Shown one piece after another: positions 8,069-13,441 of a DNA stretch of 13,441 nucleotides; position 1 is the first letter of the stretch; each line of letters begins with the position of its first letter. The notes below the pieces were generated by a model. That model was not told where the DNA came from. It saw only the letters and a list, made by a program, of their open reading frames with translations, and searched no databases. The DNA lies in contig JABUSX010000467.1 of assembly GCA_021442545.1 (NCBI GenBank), forward strand, positions 1 to 13,441, written 5' to 3'. Position numbers and translations under genes: made by a program. This stretch comes from Eubacterium sp. (GTDB taxonomy: Bacteria; Bacillota; Clostridia; Lachnospirales; Lachnospiraceae).

Positions 8069-10075
8069 TCAGTATACGATCTGTTCGGCCGCGGCTTCCG
8101 CAAAGGGGCCGGGAAGGATGTTCATGTCCCTGTATCTTCCCAGATAGTCTTCACGGAATATGATATCCGAACCGTCAGGATTTTCAAAGCGTTCTTCCGG
8201 TTCAAAGGCTTTTCCGAGAAGATTGGATGAGATCAGGCGCACATCGAAATCCCGGATAGCATCGTAAAGATCCGTGCGCAGGATCATATGCCCGTTTTCT
8301 TCCGACAGTTCGATGAAGACCGGTCTGTCGGAAACGATCAGAGCGTGCCGCTCTTTTTTGTATTTTTTTGCACCGGCAAGATAAACATTGCCTTCGGCCC
8401 ATACCGGAAGCGGCCGGAAATGAGCGGGCTCCAGCTTTTTCATATCCGGTTCTGCCTGATCCATGACAAACCGTTTGATCCAATCATCAAAAATTTCGTA
8501 GTCATCAAAAACATGGGTTCCGACTTCCCGGTTGTCTGTGAACCAGGTTTCTTCGCTGTCACTCCGGAGTAATACGGCTTTATCCGGCCAATGCTGAACG
8601 AAGATGTTATTGAAGAAACGGTCATCGCCATGGAGGATCGTCATAAAGCCCATGACTTCGGTCCTGTGAGGAATATGGTAGGGCGTGTAGCGCTGGCGGA
8701 GCTTCCCTTCCACCATGCTGTCACAGCCTTCTCCCACGGCCGTAAAGGAACCGCAGATGAGGTTGTGGACAAGGGCAACACCCTGCGCGGCGAACCGAAG
8801 AGATACATCGGAAAGGAGCAGGTTGTTGTCGATGAGAGTCGGTCCGTGGCTGACTTCCACAAAAAGATCCTGACTCATCATGCCGCCCTGAAGGGGTTCG
8901 GCAAAGTCCGGTTTCTGATTGTCGTGCAGCAGGTTCTGTGAAATACGCGTCCCCTGCGCTTCCCAGTCTGTCCAGATTCCCATCGTGCAGTGATGAATAT
9001 GGTTGCGTCTGATGATGACATCGATGGCGGCATGCAGCTTGATCCCGGCAATTTCGGCGCCGCCCAGTTCCATCATATTGTTGATGTGATGGATGTGATT
9101 GTCTTCGATAACGGAGAAAACGGCTCCCATCCTTCCGATGATGCCGCCCTGCTGGCAATGATGGATATTATTCCGGCGGATGATATGGCTGCCGATCGTT
9201 TCCTTTGTCCATCCGTGATACTGCCCGCGGCACACTGCGTCCCGCTCCATCTGGGTGGGGCTTTTGACATGCTTATTTGTAAAATAATGATCATTTTCGG
9301 GATCGAGATATTTGCCGAGTCCGATGCCGGAACATTTGCTGTTGGAGATCTCACAGTCCTCGATGATCCATCCTTTTGACCAGTGGGGACCGATCATGCA
9401 GTCCTGGTGGGCTGCAGGAGGAGCCCAGCACGTTGCGGCTTTCGTGACCGTAAAGCCGCGCACGGTGATATAGCCGATACCGGTTTCTTTCGGTACGAAG
9501 CATTGTTCTCGGACGTTGATTTCCATTTTTTCCTGATTCGGGTCGGCACCGGAAATATTAACATAGAAGATGGTTTTCCCGCCTTTTTGTTCAGAGTACC
9601 ATTTGCAGCGTGACTCTTCCGGTTCCCATGAACACCTGCAGATCTCTCCGGCAATACATTCTTCAAGGGAAAGAGCCTCGTAAAGCATCCGGTCGTTCCG
9701 ATATACGGCACCGGTATGTCTGGTGCGCCCGGCAAAATACCAGTCACCGTAAACGTAGGTGGTGTAAGGGTTGTAACCGGCAAAGACGGAAGAGTCGACG
9801 CTCGCCGTCCAGACATCTCCTTTATAGGGAACCCAGCCGGTCAGGAGCTCGGCGCCGGTTATGACAGCTCCAAGAGGTTCGGAACTGGTATAGGTGATGC
9901 GTGCATCTTCACGGCCGGCATGAACCGGATGGACATATTCGCGGTAAATACCGGGCGCCACGATCACCTCGTCACCTGGCTGTGCGGCAGCCGCGGCTTC
10001 CTGAATATGCAGGAAAGGAGACTCCTTGCTTCCGTTTCCCGGTGATCCGGAGCGAATGTTTACATAAATCTTCAC
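8069..10075 (-). CDS. Beta-helix glycoside hydrolase, GH120-like (predicted beta-xylosidase)
   Basis: A 668-residue protein with DUF1565-like features at the N-terminus (NIRSGSPGNGSKESPFLHIQ, then GDEVIVAPGIYREY) and a right-handed parallel beta-helix. The family-level match is to GH120 beta-xylosidases such as Thermoanaerobacterium XylC. Shared landmarks as I recall them are WSKGWIIED, GSHIIRxNxI, EIAGIKLHAAIDV, DWEAQGTR, FVEVSHGP and the HGDDRFFNNIF segment. The XylC nucleophile (Asp in DWEAQG) and acid/base (Glu in FVEVSHGP) are matched here by Asp370 and Glu407. They are 37 residues apart, against 23 recalled for XylC, because of an inserted segment around QKPDFAEPLQGGMMS. There is no signal peptide or membrane helix, so it should be cytoplasmic and act on imported xylo-oligosaccharides. 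The start is GTG, with AAGAGGT 7 nt upstream and no better in-frame ATG. Substrate could differ from xylose. It is 5' of guaA on the same strand. Confidence 0.83.
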   Translation of the reverse strand: MKIYVNIRSGSPGNGSKESPFLHIQEAAAAAQPGDEVIVAPGIYREYVHPVHAGREDARITYTSSEPLGAVITGAELLTGWVPYKGDVWTASVDSSVFAGYNPYTTYVYGDWYFAGRTRHTGAVYRNDRMLYEALSLEECIAGEICRCSWEPEESRCKWYSEQKGGKTIFYVNISGADPNQEKMEINVREQCFVPKETGIGYITVRGFTVTKAATCWAPPAAHQDCMIGPHWSKGWIIEDCEISNSKCSGIGLGKYLDPENDHYFTNKHVKSPTQMERDAVCRGQYHGWTKETIGSHIIRRNNIHHCQQGGIIGRMGAVFSVIEDNHIHHINNMMELGGAEIAGIKLHAAIDVIIRRNHIHHCTMGIWTDWEAQGTRISQNLLHDNQKPDFAEPLQGGMMSQDLFVEVSHGPTLIDNNLLLSDVSLRFAAQGVALVHNLICGSFTAVGEGCDSMVEGKLRQRYTPYHIPHRTEVMGFMTILHGDDRFFNNIFVQHWPDKAVLLRSDSEETWFTDNREVGTHVFDDYEIFDDWIKRFVMDQAEPDMKKLEPAHFRPLPVWAEGNVYLAGAKKYKKERHALIVSDRPVFIELSEENGHMILRTDLYDAIRDFDVRLISSNLLGKAFEPEERFENPDGSDIIFREDYLGRYRDMNILPGPFAEAAAEQIVY

Positions 10076-10154
10076 GGCAGAACCTCTTGAATTTCAGCCT
10101 GAGTTATTTCAGTACCTTGCTTCATTATTGTTTCTGAGGGGCGCAGCAGCGGTT

Positions 10155-10320
10155 TTTACCGGGATCTGCAGCGTCAGACAGCACTGCGTTTTCCGGAATT
10201 TATCACGGCATTTGTTGGTTTTTACCGGAATCTGTAAACTCGTCCGGTGCTGCATTTATCAGGATTTGTAACGGCATTCGGTTTTTCTTTATCGGAATCC
10301 GTAACGACGTTCGGTGCTGT
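10155..10320. repeat. Degenerate tandem repeat of about 33 bp, five units
   Basis: Units start near 10155, 10189, 10221, 10255 and 10288 (spacing 32-34 bp). Each opens with a version of TTTAYCGGAATCTGTAAC and most end near a GGTGCTG or CGGCATT-like tail. Unit 2 is the most decayed. The array fills the gap between the TtcA-family gene and the GH120-like gene, and its last bases touch the TtcA stop codon. Units are adjacent rather than separated by unique spacers, so it is not a CRISPR array. The role is unknown. Confidence 0.6.
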
Positions 10321-11255
10321 TATGTATCATACTCATCCAGGAAAAAGTGACGCTTTCCGTCTTTTTTGTATCCGAGGACGGCATCGAGGTGAATATTCTG
10401 CATGCTTTGAAACAGGTTGCCCTCGATATTGTCATTGGTCTTCTTCAGTTCTTTGATCAGCGCCTTTGCTTCGAGCCGCTTCGAGCGGGTGTCGCCGGTC
10501 GCTTTATTTTCGAGAGAGGCTGTAAAGTGGCAGGCGCATCGGATAAAGGTGAGATCATTGGCGGCGCTCCACTTTCGTATATCGTCTTCCCGGATCAGGT
10601 ACATCGGGCGGATCAGTTCCATGCCGCTGAAATTCGTGCTGTGGAGCTTCGGCATCATGGTCTGGACCTGTCCGCTGTACAGAATACTCATCAGCGTGGT
10701 TTCGATCACGTCGTCAAAATGATGGCCGAGCGCGATCTTGTTGCATCCGAGTTCCTGTGCCTTGCTGTACAGGTGTCCGCGCCGCATCCTCGCGCAGAGG
10801 TAGCAGGGAGACTGATCAATGTGATCGACGGCGCTGAAGATATCCGAAGAAAAGATCGTCAGCGGAATTCCGAGAAGACCGGCATTTTTATGGATCATAC
10901 AGAGTGTTTCTTCACTGTAACCGGGATCCATGCAGAGAAAGACCAGCTCAAACGGAAATTTGTTCCGGCGGTGGATTTCCTGAAAAAGCTTGGCCATCAG
11001 CATGGAGTCCTTACCGCCTGATATGCAGACGGCAACTTTATCGCCGGGAAGAACCAGTTCGTAATTGGCGATTGCCTTTACAAATTTGCTGGTCAGATCA
11101 CGCCGGAAGCGTTTTCTGAGTCCGGATTCAATTCCGGAGAGAGTATCGTCCGGGCAGGAATCCCCGGAAGAGAGAGTCTCGTCAGAAGAGATCTGCGGTT
11201 CGGCTTCCTCGGAAAAAGGTGTGGTATCTGAAGAAAATGTATCGTCTGTTTTCAT
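10320..11255 (-). CDS. TtcA-family tRNA 2-thiocytidine-type PP-loop ATPase
   Basis: A 311-residue cytoplasmic protein of the PP-loop tRNA-thiolation family. The nucleotide-binding P-loop is VCISGGKDSM (SGGKDS, 79-84). The first cysteine pair is C151-Y-L-C154 in CYLCARMRRG, followed by ALGHHFDD (176-182), a family hallmark. A C240-A-C242 motif supplies the third cysteine. In E. coli TtcA three cysteines in these places hold a 4Fe-4S cluster used to thiolate cytidine 32 of tRNA. The assignment to C32 in this organism is inference, since clostridial genomes can carry several paralogues. The first 45 or so residues are an extra Ser/Asp/Glu-rich, probably disordered leader before the conserved part (GLRKRFRRDL). 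The ATG at 11255 lacks a good ribosome binding site, but no better in-frame start is visible. It is divergent from the kinase and about 245 bp upstream of the GH120-like gene. Confidence 0.86.
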   Translation of the reverse strand: MKTDDTFSSDTTPFSEEAEPQISSDETLSSGDSCPDDTLSGIESGLRKRFRRDLTSKFVKAIANYELVLPGDKVAVCISGGKDSMLMAKLFQEIHRRNKFPFELVFLCMDPGYSEETLCMIHKNAGLLGIPLTIFSSDIFSAVDHIDQSPCYLCARMRRGHLYSKAQELGCNKIALGHHFDDVIETTLMSILYSGQVQTMMPKLHSTNFSGMELIRPMYLIREDDIRKWSAANDLTFIRCACHFTASLENKATGDTRSKRLEAKALIKELKKTNDNIEGNLFQSMQNIHLDAVLGYKKDGKRHFFLDEYDT

Positions 11256-11358
11256 ATCGCGTATATCCCGTTGCGGAGCAGCTTTTCCCGGTCAGTTACC
11301 TGAAAATTGTATCATTGAAATTCCTGAAGAGAAAGTATTTTCCTTTTTGACCGGACAA

Positions 11359-11382
11359 AAATATATCTTGAAATATATCTTG
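11359..11382. repeat. 12-bp tandem repeat, two perfect copies
   Basis: AAATATATCTTG occurs twice back to back (11359-11370, 11371-11382) and a third partial copy starts at 11383. The AT-rich block lies in the divergent promoter region. It could contribute to DNA bending or operator function, or be neutral. Confidence 0.55.
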
Positions 11383-11437
11383 AAATACGGATATCTCTGT
11401 GATATACTTTCACATACAAAAAGTATTCTTCTTTTTA

Positions 11438-11470
11438 TCCGCACGATTCGGACCTTCGGTCAGGTGCGGA
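11438..11470. other. Two-tier hairpin upstream of the kinase
   Basis: The outer arms TCCGCAC (11438-11444) and GTGCGGA (11464-11470) pair perfectly over 7 bp. Inside them GACC (11451-11454) pairs with GGTC (11458-11461) around a 3-nt loop. No T run follows on the plus strand. It lies 24 bp before the 26-bp repeat array. It may be an operator or leader structure, or chance. Confidence 0.35.
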
Positions 11471-11493
11471 AATCCCATAGTACAGATTCAAAA

Positions 11494-11569
11494 ATGAGTG
11501 TATCACGCCCGGTTTACGAATGAGTGTATCACGCCCGGTTTACGAATGAGTGTATCACGCCCGGTTTAC
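11494..11569 (+). repeat. 26-bp direct repeat, three near-perfect tandem copies
   Basis: Copies lie at 11494-11519, 11520-11545 and 11546-11569 (the last cut by 2 bp). Each contains TATCACGCCCGGTTTAC. The copies are identical where they overlap, with no spacers, so this is not CRISPR. The identity implies recent duplication or active homogenisation. The array ends 122 bp before the kinase ATG. Each copy can be read as a 9-codon frame from ATG whose TGA overlaps the next copy's ATG (ATGA), but I see no ribosome binding site. Confidence 0.9.
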
Positions 11570-11691
11570 AGGAGAGGCGTGAGGAGTGTTTTTTATGCCT
11601 TCGCACAGGGTACTGCGGAAGTTTTCGGAAAGATCCTGATGAAGCAGTGCGTGAAAATTGTGCGGCTGTACGGATCGGCAAAGGGTTGATT

Positions 11692-13441
11692 ATGAACGGG
11701 AAATACGAAGGAAATGAAAGATATCGTTTTATAAAAGAGATCGGCCGCGGAGGAACATCGGTCGTCTATCTTGCAGAAGACCGGCATCTCGGGAAAGAAT
11801 GGGCGGTTAAAAGGATCTTCAAAGAAACGGCGGATTCGGAAAAAGGCTGGAAAGGATCCTGTTTTCGTGCGGAGATCGAATGGATGCGCAGACTGGAGCA
11901 TCCGTCTCTGCCCCGGATCGTGGATGTATTTGAAGATGACGAAGCCGTCTGTATCGTCATGGATTACGTACGCGGCGAACGTCTGGATCTTCTTCAGAAG
12001 CGAATCGGAACGGTTTCCGAACCGGTGGCCCGGGACTGGATGTGCCAGCTTGCAAAGGTATTGTCGTGGATGCACAGCCAGGATCCGCCGGTCATATTCC
12101 GGGATATGAAGCCGTCCAATGTGATCCGGCGGCCGGACGGCAGTCTGACGCTGATCGACTTTGGTATTACGAGGGAATACAAGAGCGCACAGAGTTTTGA
12201 TACGGTTCATCTCGGCACACCGGGCTTCGCGCCGCCCGAACAGCACGGGGGAGGGCAGACAGATGCCCGGTCGGATATCTATGCTCTCGGCATGACGATC
12301 ACATGCCTTCTTACCGGCATACAGCCGGACGAAGATCCCTGTCTTTACAGATCCCATCCGTTTCAAACCATCCGTCCGGATCTATCAGAAGATTTCGGAG
12401 ATATCCTGAATAAATGCACGGCCTTTTCTCCTGAGGACAGATATTCGGACGGCGGAGAGCTGCTGAGGGCGTTGTGCAGCAAAAAACGCTTAATAAGAAA
12501 ACCGGTATTCCGGAGAGACAGAAAACGGATATTTCGAATGAACGAAGAGCCGGCACTTCAGAAAAACGGAAAACCGGTACTCCGAAAAAATGAAAAACCG
12601 GTACTCCAAAAAAATGAAAAACCGGTATTCCGAAAAAATGGAAAGCCGGTATTCCGGATGATCCGTCCAGTTCTTTTTGCTGCTGCAGTCGTGGAAGCGG
12701 GAATGATCCTTCTTACGGGTGTCGGCAGTGCGGACGGGGCGGAAAAAATGATGCAGGAAACGGGCAGGGAAGAAAGAGTGCTCTCCGGATCAGAAGATTC
12801 AGAAGATAAGGAAATGTCCGGGACAGCGGCGGGCAGTGCCGTACAGGAAGAAGAGGAAACAGAAGCAGATCCCGATATGCAGAGGAAAGAGGGGACAGGA
12901 GCAGATCCCGCTGTGCAGAGGAAAGAGGGAACAGAAGCAGATCTCGCTGTGCAGATGAAAGAGAGAACGTCAGCGGAAGAAACCGTTATTACGGGAATTC
13001 TGGAAAAGGTAAAGAATACGGGAAGGCTGGATAATGACGAAAGTGAACAGTTTCTGAAAGCCTGGAATAAATATACCGACAAGGATCCGGAAATAAATGA
13101 CACATACACAGAACGTTGTTTTCAGGCAGGGAAAATGTATTTTTTCAACTATTCCGGAGAAGAAGGCTCCTTTCGGGAACGAATTCTATATGCACAGCCG
13201 TTTTTTGAAGAAGCACTGAATGCGGCAGAAGAAACAGAATGCGGTGCCGGACAAAGCGGAAATGAAGCAGAAGAAGAAAATCGAAATACCGGACAGAGTG
13301 GGAATACGGCAGAAGAAAATCGAAATACCGGACAGAGCGGAAATACGGCAGAAGAAAATCAAAAAACCGGACAAAACGGAAATGAAGCAGAAGAAGAAAA
13401 TCGAAATACCGGACAGAGCGGAAATACGGCAGAAGAAAATC
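11692..13441 (+). CDS. Membrane-anchored Hanks-type Ser/Thr protein kinase with repeat-rich tail (3' end beyond window)
   Basis: The frame is open from ATG 11692 (AAGGG 6 nt upstream) to the last base: 583 codons with no stop. Residues 11-262 form a Hanks-type kinase domain. It has the glycine loop IGRGGTSVVY (17-26), AVKR with the ATP-binding Lys40, a probable helix-C Glu61, catalytic loop FRDMKPSN (Asp138, Lys140, Asn143; Phe replaces the usual His of HRD), DFG (Asp156) and GTPGFAPPEQ (PPE instead of APE). The catalytic residues are intact. Residues 269-324 are seven basic octapeptide repeats, followed by a single hydrophobic segment (about 325-345) as the membrane helix. The outer part has an acidic stretch, three 12-residue repeats (390-425), a helical, TPR-like section (about 431-512) and a 13/14-residue repeat array from 520 onward. 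No PASTA domain is visible. The kinase should sense an outside or membrane cue through the tail; ligand and targets are unknown. Confidence 0.9.
   Translation, partial: MNGKYEGNERYRFIKEIGRGGTSVVYLAEDRHLGKEWAVKRIFKETADSEKGWKGSCFRAEIEWMRRLEHPSLPRIVDVFEDDEAVCIVMDYVRGERLDLLQKRIGTVSEPVARDWMCQLAKVLSWMHSQDPPVIFRDMKPSNVIRRPDGSLTLIDFGITREYKSAQSFDTVHLGTPGFAPPEQHGGGQTDARSDIYALGMTITCLLTGIQPDEDPCLYRSHPFQTIRPDLSEDFGDILNKCTAFSPEDRYSDGGELLRALCSKKRLIRKPVFRRDRKRIFRMNEEPALQKNGKPVLRKNEKPVLQKNEKPVFRKNGKPVFRMIRPVLFAAAVVEAGMILLTGVGSADGAEKMMQETGREERVLSGSEDSEDKEMSGTAAGSAVQEEEETEADPDMQRKEGTGADPAVQRKEGTEADLAVQMKERTSAEETVITGILEKVKNTGRLDNDESEQFLKAWNKYTDKDPEINDTYTERCFQAGKMYFFNYSGEEGSFRERILYAQPFFEEALNAAEETECGAGQSGNEAEEENRNTGQSGNTAEENRNTGQSGNTAEENQKTGQNGNEAEEENRNTGQSGNTAEEN
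12496..12663 (+). repeat. 24-bp in-frame repeat array encoding basic octapeptides in the kinase
   Basis: Seven consecutive 24-bp units encode residues 269-324, with consensus (G/E)KPV(F/L)(R/Q)KN. The central four units are nearly identical (GKPVLRKN, EKPVLQKN, EKPVFRKN, GKPVFRMI) and the first three are diverged. The block is rich in Lys and Arg and ends exactly where the membrane helix begins, on the predicted cytoplasmic side. Confidence 0.92.
12859..12966 (+). repeat. 36-bp in-frame repeat, three units, in the kinase extracellular linker
   Basis: Three consecutive 36-bp units encode TEADPDMQRKEG, TGADPAVQRKEG and TEADLAVQMKER (residues 390-425). They lie between the membrane helix and the helical section. 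The sequence is charged and probably a flexible spacer. Confidence 0.9.
13249..13441 (+). repeat. 39/42-bp in-frame repeat array in the kinase tail, continuing past the window
   Basis: From residue 520 there are five units of GQSGN(T/E)AEE(E)N(R/Q)(N/K)T, in order 14, 13, 13, 14 and at least 10 residues. Units 1 and 4 share the 14-residue NEAEEEN form and units 2, 3 and 5 the 13-residue NTAEEN form. This suggests a higher-order duplication of a three-unit block. The array is cut by the window edge, so copy number is unknown. Confidence 0.92.

Larger units (their letters stand above)
11256..11691. other. Divergent intergenic region between TtcA-family gene and kinase
   Basis: This 436-bp stretch has no convincing gene. 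From left to right it holds an AT-rich segment with a possible minus-strand -10 (TACAAT, complement of about 11309-11314) for the TtcA-family gene, a 12-bp tandem repeat (11359-11382), a hairpin (11438-11470), three copies of a 26-bp direct repeat (11494-11569) and a purine-rich stretch with GGAG motifs (11570-11588). The last 120 bp can be read as a short open frame ending 2 nt before the kinase ATG, but it has no good start signal. Confidence 0.5.

Noticed and set aside
10155..11569. Repeats at 10155-10320 and 11494-11569 considered as CRISPR arrays
   Set aside because: Units abut without unique spacers, and no cas gene is in the window.
11498..11689. 63-codon open frame that runs through two 26-bp repeats and ends 2 nt before the kinase ATG
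   Set aside because: It starts inside the tandem repeat, has no good ribosome binding site and resembles no known family. A shorter GTG start at 11579 has a poorly spaced AGGAG. It could be a leader peptide, but the support is too weak to call.
11593..12366. 257-codon minus-strand frame
   Set aside because: It lies antisense to the kinase catalytic domain, whose plus-strand frame has clear motifs.
12558..13109. 183-codon minus-strand frame with Ser/Pro-rich repeats
   Set aside because: Its repeats are the antisense reading of the kinase's in-frame 24-bp and 36-bp arrays.

Overview
The window looks like chromosome from a Gram-positive anaerobe of the class Clostridia, most probably a Lachnospiraceae-like gut or rumen bacterium. 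This rests on gene content and on AGGAGG-type ribosome binding sites. The content includes a secreted clostripain-type C11 peptidase, a CBS/DRTGG-type family II pyrophosphatase, a TtcA-family protein, a Hanks-type kinase without visible PASTA domains and a GH120-type beta-xylosidase. The species cannot be named from sequence alone.

Layout. The left edge carries the last 32 codons of a diaminopimelate epimerase (dapF, +) followed by a clear hairpin terminator. Next is a minus-strand FMN-dependent flavoprotein with a compact cysteine cluster. It is divergent from a large secreted C11 cysteine peptidase (+). Then four minus-strand genes follow one another with gaps of about 100 bp. In transcription order they are a GH120-like beta-helix glycosidase (10075 to 8069), GMP synthase guaA (about 7965 to 6433), a CBS/DRTGG manganese-dependent pyrophosphatase (6334 to 4655) and a flavin reductase-like split-barrel protein (4545 to 3607). 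A TtcA-family tRNA thiolation-type protein (11255 to 10320) lies upstream of this block, separated from it by a degenerate repeat region. On the right edge a membrane-anchored Ser/Thr protein kinase (+, from 11692) runs off the window.

How the genes may work together. GuaA releases pyrophosphate, which the adjacent pyrophosphatase would hydrolyse, so that pairing makes metabolic sense. CBS-type pyrophosphatases are typically controlled by adenine nucleotides. The GH120 protein has no signal peptide, so it would act on short xylo-oligosaccharides already imported; no transporter is in the window. The other neighbours are housekeeping or accessory genes with no obvious shared pathway.

No wholly new multi-gene system is evident. 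The unusual content is repeat-based. (i) Two adjacent hairpins at 3457-3589 have the same architecture and compensatory stem changes, with a third half-copy running into the 3' end of the flavin reductase gene. (ii) A degenerate repeat with a period of about 33 bp lies at 10155-10320. (iii) A 26-bp tandem repeat lies upstream of the kinase. (iv) Three unrelated in-frame tandem repeat arrays sit inside the kinase gene: a basic octapeptide array just before the membrane helix, a 12-residue array just after it, and a 13/14-residue Gly/Asn/Glu-rich array that is still running at the window edge.
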